64,000 nt of DNA from the NCBI RefSeq assembly GCF_008180445.1, contig NZ_VTER01000009.1, forward strand, positions 124,001 through 188,000, given 5' to 3'. Positions 49,148-58,515 of this stretch are shown here, piece after piece (position 1 is the first letter of the stretch; every line of letters begins with the position of its first letter). Source of the DNA: Bacillus_AB infantis_B (GTDB lineage: Bacteria; Bacillota; Bacilli; Bacillales; Cytobacillaceae). The notes under the pieces were generated by a model. That model made no database searches. It saw only the letters and a list, made by a program, of their open reading frames with translations, and was not told the DNA's origin. The position numbers and the translations under genes were made by a program.

Positions 49148-49828
49148 TTATTTAGGCAAAACTGTCTTTAGAGCTTCATCTAGATTTTCATATATTATAT
49201 TGCCGACAACAATGACGTCCGCTGCTTCAGCCATTTCCCTTGCCTGTGCTTCAGAGGAGATTCCTCCGCCGTAGAAAAAGGTTGTTTCCTCCAGTGTGCG
49301 CTTCACTTCAGCCGCAAGCCCGGGATCGCCATATGTCCCGCTGTATTCGAGATAGAAGATTGGGAGATGGAACATTTTCTCCGCCATCATCGCGTAGGCC
49401 ACAACATCCTCTGCATCCAGATCCGTCTTCGCACCTGTCAGCTTTGCCGCCTTGCATTCGCTGTTCAGGATGCAATAGCCCTGGACAAGGATTTCCTCCC
49501 AGCTCATAATCTCGCCGTATTCCTTGACCGCCTGATGATGAAGCCCGGTGATCCATTTGCTGTCCCCGCTGTTCAGGACAGACGGGATAAAATACAAATC
49601 AAAGCCCGGAGTAACAGACTCAATCGTCGAAACTTCGAGCACGCAGGGCACCGTATAGCGGCGTATTCTCGCCATGAGGTCCAGCACCTTTTCAAGTGTA
49701 ATGCCGTCTGTTCCTCCGACTATTACAGCATCCGTCCCTGATTCGCAGATCCGCTCCAGGTCCCGGTCAGAAATTTCTTTATTGGGATCGAGTTTAAAGG
49801 CGTGGCGCCACTCGCGAACATCATACAT
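49148..49828 (-). CDS. pcrB: Heptaprenylglyceryl phosphate synthase
   Basis: 226 residues, TIM barrel related to the archaeal geranylgeranylglyceryl phosphate synthase. In Bacillus it joins heptaprenyl diphosphate to sn-glycerol-1-phosphate. 'GTDAVIVGGTDGIT', 'YFIPSVLNSGDSKWITGLHHQAV', 'YLEYSGTYGDP' and 'TTFFYGGGISSEAQAREMAEAADVIVVGN' are typical. The ATG at 49828 follows GGAGG. Directly upstream of pcrA (72 bp). Confidence 0.95.
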   Translation of the reverse strand: MYDVREWRHAFKLDPNKEISDRDLERICESGTDAVIVGGTDGITLEKVLDLMARIRRYTVPCVLEVSTIESVTPGFDLYFIPSVLNSGDSKWITGLHHQAVKEYGEIMSWEEILVQGYCILNSECKAAKLTGAKTDLDAEDVVAYAMMAEKMFHLPIFYLEYSGTYGDPGLAAEVKRTLEETTFFYGGGISSEAQAREMAEAADVIVVGNIIYENLDEALKTVLPK

Positions 49829-50007
49829 GCATACTTGCCTCCATTCTATCATTCCATTACAACATTATAGCATTAGACACTGGAATCAAAAAGGAAAGCA
49901 GGGAGGACTTTTCCTGCATATTGATGGAAGAAGGCAAGTCATCCATGCAGGATGCGGGGACGGCAGCGAAAACAAAAAGCGCAGTGGCCGGAATGCAGCT
50001 TTTCCTA

Positions 50008-50044
50008 AAGAAAAAGCCGCGGGATCTTCATCCTGCGGCTTTTC
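50008..50044 (-). terminator. Terminator of yerC
   Basis: AAAAGCCGC..GGGAT and ATCC..GCGGCTTTT form a long stem. On the minus strand TTTCTTT follows. Confidence 0.8.
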
Positions 50045-50049
50045 ATCAA

Positions 50050-50364
50050 TTATTCTGCAGCGGCCTGTGCTTCTTCGTCCTTGATGCGCTCAAGGGCCAT
50101 TTCATAGGCGTCATTGCCATAATTCAGGCAGCGTTTTACACGGGAAATCGTTGCCGTGCTTGCTCCTGTTTCTGTTTCGATCTTATGATAGGTCTTTCCT
50201 TCGCGCAGCATCCGGGCAACCTCAAGGCGCTGTGCAAGAGATTGGATTTCATTTACCGTGCAAAGATCGTCGAAGAATCGATAGCATTCTTCCAGGTCTT
50301 TTAGGGACAGGACCGATTTGAACAGTTGATCCAGTTCTTTGCCTCTCAGTTTTTCAATTTGCAT
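50050..50364 (-). CDS. yerC: YerC/YecD family TrpR-like protein
   Basis: 104 residues. The helix-turn-helix is 'VNEIQSLAQRLEVARMLREGKTYHKIETETGASTATISRVKRCLNYGN', similar to the Trp repressor. The regulated genes are not evident from this window. The ATG follows AAAGGAGA. Between yerB and pcrB as in B. subtilis, although yerD is absent here. Confidence 0.93.
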   Translation of the reverse strand: MQIEKLRGKELDQLFKSVLSLKDLEECYRFFDDLCTVNEIQSLAQRLEVARMLREGKTYHKIETETGASTATISRVKRCLNYGNDAYEMALERIKDEEAQAAAE

Positions 50365-50401
50365 ATGGGGTCTCCTTTATTTAAACCAAATTTTTTAAGA
50401 T

Positions 50402-51478
50402 TTAATTAGCTTGATTCAAGCTGACTGCCTGGCCGAGGCCAGGGTCTGATGGAACAACATTGATCCATGTTTTTCCGCGGACCAGCGGTGCTTCCTTTCC
50501 ATCAATATAAGGAAGCAGCCTTCCTTTTTCATTTTTCCACTCAACTTCCCTGAGGAAGCCTTTTTGAAGAAGATAGCCTCTTCCCCCAGATGTTAAGTTA
50601 ATCTCACGCCTGCCTGCACTGTCAACAATTTTGTGGGAGGCTTCTATGATGAATATATTGTCAATCAGGACGGGGGCGCCGCTGTCATAATCAGCGGTCA
50701 GTTCGCCATTGGAATATCTTTTGTATTTATCTAGATTCCTGTCGTATTCATAGGTGCTCGAGAATGTTTCGTTTGAAAGATACGAAACCTTCGCACTCTC
50801 TGCTTCTTCGCCTGTGAGCTGCCCTGCTTCTTCAGCTGTCATGAAGCTGAGGGGACCGGGGGCTTCTTCCATTTCATAGTCCTTTTCCGATGCCCCCTCC
50901 AGAATATTTTCATAAGAGGTATACGAGTTATGCGGCGCCTTGCGGTAACCGGCCCTTTGAAAGAGAGTCCCGTCATAATAAAGACCATTCAGATGGTCGA
51001 TATAGCCGTTGTCCATAAGCTCCTTCGCGTCCGGACTGTTTCCGTGGCAGACATAAAGCCCATCATATGCTTTGGCAAGCTCGATGTAATAATCGCGGGC
51101 ACTCCTGACCGGACCGATCTTCTCCGGCTGTTCACTTTGGTAGATGGCCAGGAACCTGGTCACATCTCCTTCCGCTAAAAGTTCATAAACGATATCAGCT
51201 TCCGGAAGTCCGGATTGCGGTCTTGCAGCCGGATGGTTATTGATCATCACTGCAACGGCGCGGCCCGCGGCTTCCTTCTCTGTGCCAATCCCTGTCAGCG
51301 GAAAGGCATACGGCGATTCTGCCGCTGTTTCCTGTCCTTCATTTTCTTTGGAAGGTTGTTCAACCGGAGCCTGATTATTCCCTTTCCCAGGCTCTGCCTC
51401 ATCATTTGACTTGCTGCACCCTGAAACAAGCATCAGCACTGCTGCTGAAAGCATCATCCATTTCTTTATCTTTTTCAC
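50402..51478 (-). CDS. yerB: YerB lipoprotein (DUF3048)
   Basis: 358 residues. The signal peptide and lipobox end at C21 ('MLVSGC'), followed by a charged linker (about 22-60) and a DUF3048 domain ('AVMINNHPAARPQSGLPEADIVYELLAEGDVTRFLAIYQSEQPEKIGPVRSARDYYIELA'). Function unknown; homologues sit in the cell envelope. The gene lies between yerA and yerC, in the B. subtilis order. Confidence 0.92.
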   Translation of the reverse strand: MKKIKKWMMLSAAVLMLVSGCSKSNDEAEPGKGNNQAPVEQPSKENEGQETAAESPYAFPLTGIGTEKEAAGRAVAVMINNHPAARPQSGLPEADIVYELLAEGDVTRFLAIYQSEQPEKIGPVRSARDYYIELAKAYDGLYVCHGNSPDAKELMDNGYIDHLNGLYYDGTLFQRAGYRKAPHNSYTSYENILEGASEKDYEMEEAPGPLSFMTAEEAGQLTGEEAESAKVSYLSNETFSSTYEYDRNLDKYKRYSNGELTADYDSGAPVLIDNIFIIEASHKIVDSAGRREINLTSGGRGYLLQKGFLREVEWKNEKGRLLPYIDGKEAPLVRGKTWINVVPSDPGLGQAVSLNQAN

Positions 51479-51522
51479 CCCTGTTGATCCCTATCTATCT
51501 TTATAGTCTATTCTTTTATATT

Positions 51523-53271
51523 TTAACGCATTATCGTTGGAAAGAGTACCGTTTTATTCATGACATCATACATTCCATGCTGAGTGATCCGGATGTACGG
51601 AAGATGGGTTGATGAGAAAAAGAGGAGCGAATAGATCGGGTCCTCGAATCTGTACCCTTTTTCTTCGAGCAGCCTCAGCAGCTTCTTTTCATCCTCTATC
51701 AGGTCTGGAACGGCCTTTGCGGACATCCCTCCATTCAGCGGAAGTTCGACCTCGCATTCAATCGTTCCATTTCCGGCAATCGCAATCCCTCCGCCGAGCA
51801 TTTTGATCCGTTCAAAGGCTGTCAGCATATCCTGTTTGTTCTTCCCGATCAGGATGATATCCCCGGTATTGGAGAACGAGCTCGCCATGCCCCCAATCCT
51901 GCTGGCAAAACCCTTCAGCATGGTGTTGATCCGCCATTTCCCCTTCCTGTCAACAAGCATGAAGAAGCATTCATCATGGTCTTCTGACAGCTCTTCATAG
52001 GAAACATCAATGGAAATGGAATATGGCTTTGTGATGACTGCATTTTCCATTTTAATGCCAAACGGCATGGAAAATTGCATATCATCACCCGTCAGGCTCC
52101 AGTCAATGTCCAGCTTTTCAAAGCCATGTTCCCCCCAGGTATTCCAGCCGTAAGCACCTTCCACTTCTTTGCCGTCCTTTTTGACCCATTTGCCTTTCGC
52201 CAGGACAGAAACCGGTGTGGGGTTTCTTTCATCCTCAAGGAAGTTGATGTTGGCAATTCTGCCTGTCGTAATATTGCCATGAAGATAGTCGATATTATAA
52301 TGGCGGGCGGGATTGATCGTCCCCATATTATAAGCGTCTATTACAGGCACCCCTTTTTCAATGGCAATCCTGATCATATGATCGATCATGCCCTGCTCAT
52401 AAAAGGAAGCAGACGAACCATCCGTCGTAAAAATAAACCGGTCATACACATTGATTCCCAGCTCATGAATTTCTTCCAGCAGCTTAGGCAGGTCCGGCCT
52501 GATGGAGGAATGGCGAAGGGATACCGTATATCCATGCATGAGCCGGTCATACGCTTCTTTTCCTGTCATCGCTTCATGGTCGCAGTCTGCCCCAAAGAGC
52601 ATCATCTTCGCCAGCGTTTTTTCCGATGCCCCCGGGAAATGCCCTTCAATCTGCTTGCGCATCCGTTTGGCTTCCTGTATCCAGTGAAGCATCATATCAT
52701 CGCCATCCAGAAGCCGCGGCCACCCTGTGAGTTCCCCGCCCTGCAGGACGGCGTCGTGCTCCAGCCAGGATTTGATGTTTCCATGGGAAAAGGCCTGTTC
52801 TTCGTCTTGGATCTCTGTCTGTGCATCAAACCGGCACCACCAATACATGGTAGAAGGAATATTGCGCATCTCCCTCAAAAAAGAAAACGCTTTCTTTTTA
52901 TCCATCTGCAAAACAAGCGACATATTATCATTGATGAGTGTCGTTGTGCCGAATTGCGATGCATAAGCCGCCAGAGAATGGGGATTATAAAGTTGAAATG
53001 GATGGGCGTGGGGCTCAATATAGCCTGGAACAAGCCATTCGCCCTGACAGTCCCTGATTTCACAGCCGTCTGTCCTTGCCGGAAGCTTCTCTCCGACATA
53101 GACGATCCGGTCATCATAGATCCAGATATTGGCGGTAATCCATTTATTCAGTATTTGATTCAAGTATGTGGCATTTTGCAAAAGTATAGTCGGGGCAAGC
53201 TTTCCATCCAGAACGGAGACCTGTTCCCTTATTTGTTTGTTTTTCCACCGATACCGCTGTTCGAGCAACAA
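51523..53271 (-). CDS. yerA: YerA, adenine deaminase-like amidohydrolase
   Basis: 582 residues. Metal-dependent amidohydrolase of the adenine deaminase family. The N-terminal 'GEWLVPGYIEPHAHPF' holds the HxH metal motif, and C-terminal 'GNGTIECEVELPLNGGMSA' is the adenine deaminase C domain. In B. subtilis AdeC is the main enzyme and YerA a homologue, so adenine deamination here is likely but unproven. It is next to the purine operon. The start is TTG (53271 or 53268) after GGAGGGG. Confidence 0.9.
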   Translation of the reverse strand: MLLEQRYRWKNKQIREQVSVLDGKLAPTILLQNATYLNQILNKWITANIWIYDDRIVYVGEKLPARTDGCEIRDCQGEWLVPGYIEPHAHPFQLYNPHSLAAYASQFGTTTLINDNMSLVLQMDKKKAFSFLREMRNIPSTMYWWCRFDAQTEIQDEEQAFSHGNIKSWLEHDAVLQGGELTGWPRLLDGDDMMLHWIQEAKRMRKQIEGHFPGASEKTLAKMMLFGADCDHEAMTGKEAYDRLMHGYTVSLRHSSIRPDLPKLLEEIHELGINVYDRFIFTTDGSSASFYEQGMIDHMIRIAIEKGVPVIDAYNMGTINPARHYNIDYLHGNITTGRIANINFLEDERNPTPVSVLAKGKWVKKDGKEVEGAYGWNTWGEHGFEKLDIDWSLTGDDMQFSMPFGIKMENAVITKPYSISIDVSYEELSEDHDECFFMLVDRKGKWRINTMLKGFASRIGGMASSFSNTGDIILIGKNKQDMLTAFERIKMLGGGIAIAGNGTIECEVELPLNGGMSAKAVPDLIEDEKKLLRLLEEKGYRFEDPIYSLLFFSSTHLPYIRITQHGMYDVMNKTVLFPTIMR

Positions 53272-53449
53272 TGTCCCCTCCGTTTACTTACCGCTAAGCG
53301 GCTTTGATATATTTTTTAAGATCTAAGCGATCATATTGTAAAAAAGAAAGCCCTTTCAGAGCTGTTCTATCTATACTAGCATATTTCGCTGTTTAACGCA
53401 TTAAAGAATTGTAAAGAAATTGAAAATTTTGTGAAGGAGTGCAAAAGTC

Positions 53450-53800
53450 ATGAAGATCAAGCAGAACATCGGCATCTTGAATGCTCTTATCCGCATCACC
53501 ATCGGTCTTACCGTCCTTTCCTGGAGCACAGCCAAGCTGGTGAAAATGCCTTGGCGCGATTCTTATCTGGTCATGGCGATGCTTGGGGCCATGAAGGTGG
53601 CAGAAGGGATTGTCCGCTATTGTCCGGTGACAGCCATGCTTGACCGCGGGCAGGATATGATGAATGAGAGCGGCAGCCGCAAAGACCATTCTGAACAGAA
53701 GCATAAGGAGCCCCATGCTGGCGGGGATAAACAGGACCTGAACGATCAGGACCTGGCGATGCTTGAAAAGACCCTGATGCAGAATAACACGCTTAAATGA
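53450..53800 (+). CDS. DUF2892 (YgaP-like) membrane protein
   Basis: 116 residues. The front matches DUF2892: 'KQNIGILNALIRITIGLTVLSWSTAKLVKMPWRDSYLVMAMLGAMKVAEGIVRYCPVTAML', with two helices and a conserved CP. A charged C-terminal half of about 45 residues (Lys, His, Asp, Gln) has no family match. The ATG follows GAAGGAG. Divergent from yerA. Function unknown. Confidence 0.8.
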   Translation: MKIKQNIGILNALIRITIGLTVLSWSTAKLVKMPWRDSYLVMAMLGAMKVAEGIVRYCPVTAMLDRGQDMMNESGSRKDHSEQKHKEPHAGGDKQDLNDQDLAMLEKTLMQNNTLK

Positions 53801-53805
53801 GAAAA

Positions 53806-53848
53806 AAGAAAGCGGCGGACACCTGTATAAAGGTGCCTGCCGCTTTTG
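53806..53848. terminator. Terminator, stronger toward the minus strand (purD side)
   Basis: AAAGCGGC..ACACCT and AGGTG..GCCGCTTT form a long stem. On the minus strand CTTTTTT follows; on the plus strand only TTGAAT. Confidence 0.75.
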
Positions 53849-53869
53849 AATCTTAAGGAGATGATAGGA

Positions 53870-53983
53870 ATGTTTCTTGAATATGTTACCGATATGTCGT
53901 TTGTCCTGATCATCCTGATCGGCAGCATCGTCGCAATTCTTTACGCTTTTATAAGGAAGTCCGGGAAGAAAGGCGCGCGATAG
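53870..53983 (+). CDS. 37-residue single-pass membrane peptide
   Basis: The ATG at 53870 follows AAGGAG by nine bases. MFLEYVTDMSFVLIILIGSI is the start of one helix ('FVLIILIGSIVAILYAFI'), ending in the basic RKSGKKGAR. It lies 69 bp after the DUF2892 gene, with a hairpin between. Its last 35 bases overlap the end of purD on the other strand. Support is the ribosome site and the tidy topology. Confidence 0.5.
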   Translation: MFLEYVTDMSFVLIILIGSIVAILYAFIRKSGKKGAR

Positions 53984-55235
53984 CCCTGCCGCCTATATCC
54001 CTGCGGTAGAAAACACCGTCGCACTGAAGCTTTTCAAGCCCGGCATAGACCTTTTCCTGCGCCTCGGAAAGGCTTTCGGCCTTAGCGCCGGCGAGAAGCA
54101 CCCTCCCGCCGTCAGTGATAAACTCATCGTCTTCATTTTGTTTTGTGCCGGCATGGAAGACAAACAAGGAGGGTTCCATCTCGCTGAGCCCCTTCAGCAC
54201 GGCTCCCTTTCCGTATGATCCCGGATAGCCTTTGGAAGCAGCCACAACCCCAAGCACAAAATGGGAATCCCACTCTATTTCCGGCTTCCCGCCATCAATG
54301 ACAGCCAGCATAGTTTCAGCGAGATCCGATTTCATCCTCGGAAGCACTGCCTGGGTCTCCGGATCACCGAAGCGCGCGTTGAATTCGATGACCTTTGGGC
54401 CCTGCTCTGTGTTGATCAGGCCTGCATACAGCACGCCGCAGAAGCTTCGGCCTTCGAGCTCCATCGCCTTTGCCGCCGGCTCCAGGATTGTCCGCACGGC
54501 TTCCTGGATCACAGAATCACTGATGTGAGGGACTGGAGAATACGCACCCATCCCGCCTGTATTTGGCCCCTGGTCTCCGTCATATGCCCGCTTATGGTCC
54601 TGGGCAATTTCAAGCGGCACCACCGTGCTTCCGCTGACAAAAGCCATCAGGGAGAACTCCTCCCCTTCCAGGAACTCTTCAATGACTACCTTGGCGGAAG
54701 CTTCCCCGAACCGCTCACCAACCATCATTTCTTCCAGCGCCTGCTGGGCTTCATCCAGAGTCATGGCGACCGTGACCCCTTTTCCTGCCGCAAGCCCGTC
54801 AGCTTTAATGACAATGGGAGCCCCTTTTTCATTAAGATAGCCCCTGGCTTTTTCATAATCAGTGAATGCCCTGTACTCTGCAGTGGGAATATCGTATTTC
54901 TCCATCAGCTCTTTGGCGAAAGACTTGCTTCCTTCAATGACTGCTGCCTCTTTTTTCGGGCCGAATACCTTCATCCCCAAGCTGCCCAGAAAATCTGCCA
55001 GCCCGGCCTGAAGCGGTGCCTCCGGGCCGATGACTGTCAGCCCGACTTCATTTTCCTTTGCAAAGGCTGCTATCTCCGGAAAATTCATTTCATCTATCGG
55101 AACCTGAATGGCACAATCGGCCATCCCGTGATTCCCTGGTGCGGCATACACTTGATCCACAGACGGGCTTTCGCTCATTTTCCGGCAGATGCTGTGCTCC
55201 CTGCCGCCGCGCCCGATGACTAATACGTTCACCAT
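53949..55235 (-). CDS. purD: Phosphoribosylamine-glycine ligase (GAR synthetase)
   Basis: 428 residues, ATP-grasp ligase. Joins phosphoribosylamine and glycine, the second step of purine synthesis. 'VLVIGRGGREHSICRKM', 'PIVIKADGLAAGKGVTVAM', 'GPNTGGMGAYSPVP' and 'NARFGDPETQAVLPRM' are signatures. Last gene of the pur operon, 15 bp after purH. The ATG follows AGGGAGC. Confidence 0.97.
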   Translation of the reverse strand: MVNVLVIGRGGREHSICRKMSESPSVDQVYAAPGNHGMADCAIQVPIDEMNFPEIAAFAKENEVGLTVIGPEAPLQAGLADFLGSLGMKVFGPKKEAAVIEGSKSFAKELMEKYDIPTAEYRAFTDYEKARGYLNEKGAPIVIKADGLAAGKGVTVAMTLDEAQQALEEMMVGERFGEASAKVVIEEFLEGEEFSLMAFVSGSTVVPLEIAQDHKRAYDGDQGPNTGGMGAYSPVPHISDSVIQEAVRTILEPAAKAMELEGRSFCGVLYAGLINTEQGPKVIEFNARFGDPETQAVLPRMKSDLAETMLAVIDGGKPEIEWDSHFVLGVVAASKGYPGSYGKGAVLKGLSEMEPSLFVFHAGTKQNEDDEFITDGGRVLLAGAKAESLSEAQEKVYAGLEKLQCDGVFYRRDIGGRAIARLSSRTSL

Positions 55236-55250
55236 CCATCAGCTCCCTGA

Positions 55251-56786
55251 TTAATGTTTAAAATGCCTAACTCCTGTTAATACCATCGCAATCCCGTATT
55301 CGTCTGCCTTTTTCACAGAATCCTGGTCCTTGATGGACCCGCCAGGCTGGATGATCGCAGTGATGCCTGCCTTGGCTGCCGCTTCGACAGTATCATCCAT
55401 CGGGAAGAATGCATCAGAAGCGAGCACTGCCCCTTCTGCACGGTTGCCTGCTTGCTCCAGAGCGATTTTGGCCGCTCCGACACGGTTCATCTGTCCGGCG
55501 CCGACCCCTAAAGTCATTTCACTGTTATTCACGACAATCGCATTGGATTTCACATGCTTAACTACCTTCCAGCCAAGCTTAAGCGCCGCCCATTCTTCTT
55601 CTGTCGGCTCTCTCCTGGTTGCAACAGAAACGGTCGCGTCCTCAAGGGAATAGCGGTCATATTCCTGGACGAGCAGTCCCCCTTCAATGCTTGTCAGCCT
55701 TGCCTCTTCCTTCTTTTCTACATCAAAAGGAATGGTCAGGAGGCGGATATTTTTCTTGCCTGTCAATATTGCAAGCGCCTCTTCCGAATAGGAAGGAGCA
55801 ATGACGATTTCAAGGAAAATTTCATGCAGCTTCCTTGCTGTTTCAGCATCCACTTCCCGGTTGAGCGCAATGATTCCCCCAAAGATGGAAACAGGGTCTG
55901 CTTCGAAAGCTTTTGTAAAAGCATCATAAGTATCTTTGCCGGTTCCAACGCCGCAAGGATTCATATGCTTCACAGCAACAGCAGCCGGGTCCTTGAATTC
56001 CTTGACGATCTGCAGGGCAGCTTCTGCATCATTGATATTGTTGTAGGAAAGCTCTTTCCCATGAAGCTGCTCGGCATTGGCAATCGAAAACTCAGAGCCA
56101 AGCGGCTTCCGGTAAAAAGCAGCCTTCTGATGAGGATTTTCGCCATAGCGCAGCGTTTGTTTCAATTCGTATGTAACAGTCATTTTTTCCGGATTCTCTT
56201 CACCTGCAAGCTTAGTCATATATTCGGCAATCAAGCTGTCATAGGAAGCTGTATGCCGGAAGACCTTCGCTGCAAGCCTGCGGCGTGTCGCGGCCTGGGT
56301 TTCGCCATTTTCAGTGAGTTCTGAAAGGACGGTACCATAGTCTGCAGGATCGATGACCACTGTGACATATTGATGGTTTTTTGCTGACGCGCGCAGCATT
56401 GCTGGTCCGCCGATATCAATATTTTCAATCGCATCCTCGACTGATGCATCGCTCTTGGCGATGGTCTGCTGGAAAGGATACAGATTGACACAGACGATGC
56501 TGATTGGATCAATTCCATGCTCTTCCATCTGGGCACTATGCCCGGACTGATCGAACTTTGCCAAAAGGCCCCCATGAATCATCGGATTCAATGTCTTTAC
56601 GCGGCCTTCGAGAATTTCCGGGAAACCGGTGACATCGCTCACGCCGATTACATCAACGCCGCTTTCCTGGAGTGTTTTCTTGGTGCCGCCCGTTGATATG
56701 ATCTCGTAGCCAAGACTGGCGAGCTCCTTGGCAAAATCGACAATTCCGTTTTTGTCTGACACACTGATTAATGCTCGCTTTTTCAT
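55251..56786 (-). CDS. purH: Bifunctional AICAR formyltransferase/IMP cyclohydrolase
   Basis: 511 residues. The N-terminal domain (about 1-200) is IMP cyclohydrolase ('ALISVSDKNGIVDFAKEL', 'TGFPEILEGRVKTLNPMIHGGLLA'). The C-terminal part is AICAR transformylase, with 'VKHMNPCGVGTG' and 'SDAFFPMDDTVEAAAKAGITAIIQPGGSIKDQD'. It performs the last two steps to IMP. The ATG at 56786 follows AGGAGGAATT; the longer upstream frame is not needed. 25 bp after purN. Confidence 0.97.
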   Translation of the reverse strand: MKKRALISVSDKNGIVDFAKELASLGYEIISTGGTKKTLQESGVDVIGVSDVTGFPEILEGRVKTLNPMIHGGLLAKFDQSGHSAQMEEHGIDPISIVCVNLYPFQQTIAKSDASVEDAIENIDIGGPAMLRASAKNHQYVTVVIDPADYGTVLSELTENGETQAATRRRLAAKVFRHTASYDSLIAEYMTKLAGEENPEKMTVTYELKQTLRYGENPHQKAAFYRKPLGSEFSIANAEQLHGKELSYNNINDAEAALQIVKEFKDPAAVAVKHMNPCGVGTGKDTYDAFTKAFEADPVSIFGGIIALNREVDAETARKLHEIFLEIVIAPSYSEEALAILTGKKNIRLLTIPFDVEKKEEARLTSIEGGLLVQEYDRYSLEDATVSVATRREPTEEEWAALKLGWKVVKHVKSNAIVVNNSEMTLGVGAGQMNRVGAAKIALEQAGNRAEGAVLASDAFFPMDDTVEAAAKAGITAIIQPGGSIKDQDSVKKADEYGIAMVLTGVRHFKH

Positions 56787-56811
56787 TTTGAATTCCTCCT
56801 GTTGACTGTCC

Positions 56812-57405
56812 TTATTTACTGCTGCTGACTCTTGCTGCATCTTCTGCAAATATCCTGTTCAAAGTAGCAGGGTACAATTTGTGCTCAATCTGATGGATCT
56901 TCTCCTGCAGGCTCTCTCTCGTTTCTTCTTCATCAAGCTTCACAGACTGCTGGGCAATGATCGGCCCTGTGTCCATGCCGGCATCCACATAATGAACCGT
57001 CACGCCGCTGATCGGCACCCTAGCTTCCAAAGCCTGGCCGATGGCATCTTTTCCCGGAAAGGAGGGCAGAAGCGAAGGATGGATATTGACGATCCTTCCC
57101 TCATATTCAGCAAGGAGAACCTCACCGATCAGCCTCATATAGCCTGCCAGAATGATGAACTCAGCTCCGCACTCCCTGAGCCTGATGAGAATTTCCTCTT
57201 CATATGCCTGCTTGCTTTCAAACTCTTTTGCACGGAAGGCAAAGCTTGGGATTCCATTGGCCTCAGCCCTCTCCAGGCAATAAGCTCCCGGCCTGTCAGA
57301 AACCAAAAGCCGGATGTCCGCATCCAGATCGCCGCCTTTTACAGCATCGATTATAGCTTGAAAGTTGGTTCCGCTTCCGGAAGCAAATACTGCTATCTTT
57401 TTCAT
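56812..57405 (-). CDS. purN: Phosphoribosylglycinamide formyltransferase
   Basis: 197 residues. Transfers a formyl group from 10-formyltetrahydrofolate to GAR. 'ASGSGTNFQAIIDAV' binds the phosphate, 'NIHPSLLPSFPGKDA' holds the catalytic His/Asn and 'VHYVDAGMDTGPIIAQ' the catalytic Asp. The ATG follows GGAGG ('CGGAGGTTCCC'). Between purM and purH. Confidence 0.96.
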   Translation of the reverse strand: MKKIAVFASGSGTNFQAIIDAVKGGDLDADIRLLVSDRPGAYCLERAEANGIPSFAFRAKEFESKQAYEEEILIRLRECGAEFIILAGYMRLIGEVLLAEYEGRIVNIHPSLLPSFPGKDAIGQALEARVPISGVTVHYVDAGMDTGPIIAQQSVKLDEEETRESLQEKIHQIEHKLYPATLNRIFAEDAARVSSSK

Positions 57406-57425
57406 GGGAACCTCCGAAATCCGTT

Positions 57426-58454
57426 TTACACGGTAATTTGAATTCCTTCTTTCCTTGTAACCGTCCCGAGCCTGTAGGCTTTTTCCCCTGAAGCATTCAG
57501 GTGGCTGATGAGCATGTCGGCCTGTTCGGGGCTGACAGCCGCAGCCATTCCCGTGCCCATATTGAAAATATTGTACATTTCCATGCGATCCAGATTTCCC
57601 AGCTTTTCCATGAGAGCGAATACCGGCGGGATTTCCCTTTCGCTTTCATCAATTTCAGCCCCCAGTCCCTCTGGAAGCATTCTTGGCAGGTTTTCAATGA
57701 AACCGCCGCCTGTAATATGGGCCAATCCCTTGATGTCGAATGTTTTCATCGCTTCAAGCAACGGCTTCACATAAATCCTCGTCGGCTTCAGAAGCTCCTC
57801 GCCCAATGTGCAGCCAAGTTCCTCCTGATAACTGTCCAGCATCAGGCCGGCATCCTCCAGCAGGATCTTTCTGACAAGAGAATACCCATTGCTGTGGATT
57901 CCGTTCGATGCAAGGCCGACAAGTACATCGCCTTCCTTGATAGTGCAGCCGTCAATCAGCGCTGATTTCTCACAGGCCCCTGCTGCAAAACCGGCCAGGT
58001 CATATTCTTCCTCTTTGTACATGCCGGGCATTTCGGCTGTTTCTCCGCCGACTAGCGCACAGCCGGCCTGCTCGCAGCCGTCTGCAATGCCTTTGACGAT
58101 TGCCTCAATCCTTGCTGGATCCGCTTTTCCGCATGCGATATAATCAAGGAAATACAGCGGTTCAGCACCCTGAACGACAATATCATTCACGCACATGGCA
58201 ACAGCATCCACTCCGATTGTATCATGCCGGTCCATCATGAACGCGAGCATGAGCTTTGTGCCGACCCCGTCTGTCCCTGAAACCAGCACCGGCTCCTTCA
58301 GGTTCAGGACTGACAGATCAAACATGCCGCCGAATCCGCCCAGGCCTCCCATTACGCCAGCCCTTTGTGTCCTCTGCACATGCTTCTTCATCCTGGATAC
58401 CGCCTCATATCCTGCTTCTATATCCACGCCAGCCTGCTTATAGGCATTAGCCAT
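57426..58454 (-). CDS. purM: Phosphoribosylformylglycinamidine cyclo-ligase (AIR synthetase)
   Basis: 342 residues. ATP-dependent ring closure of FGAM to AIR. 'GFGGMFDLS', 'PVLVSGTDGVGTKLMLAF', 'GVDAVAMCVNDIVVQGAEPLYFLDYIA' and 'LVGGETAEMPGMY' are signatures. The ATG at 58454 (MANAYKQAGVDI) follows GAGGGGG. It lies 61 bp after purF. Confidence 0.97.
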   Translation of the reverse strand: MANAYKQAGVDIEAGYEAVSRMKKHVQRTQRAGVMGGLGGFGGMFDLSVLNLKEPVLVSGTDGVGTKLMLAFMMDRHDTIGVDAVAMCVNDIVVQGAEPLYFLDYIACGKADPARIEAIVKGIADGCEQAGCALVGGETAEMPGMYKEEEYDLAGFAAGACEKSALIDGCTIKEGDVLVGLASNGIHSNGYSLVRKILLEDAGLMLDSYQEELGCTLGEELLKPTRIYVKPLLEAMKTFDIKGLAHITGGGFIENLPRMLPEGLGAEIDESEREIPPVFALMEKLGNLDRMEMYNIFNMGTGMAAAVSPEQADMLISHLNASGEKAYRLGTVTRKEGIQITV

Positions 58455-58515
58455 TACAGTTCCCCCTCTATCATATTTATTTGAAAAGAAAAGCAGCATT
58501 GCTGAATGCCGCTTC

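Noticed and set aside
52075..53307. 410-residue plus-strand open frame
   Set aside because: Lies fully antisense to yerA, has no ribosome site and an implausible Cys/His/Arg-rich composition.
54261..55223. 320-residue plus-strand open frame
   Set aside because: Antisense shadow of purD with no ribosome site and no recognisable motif.
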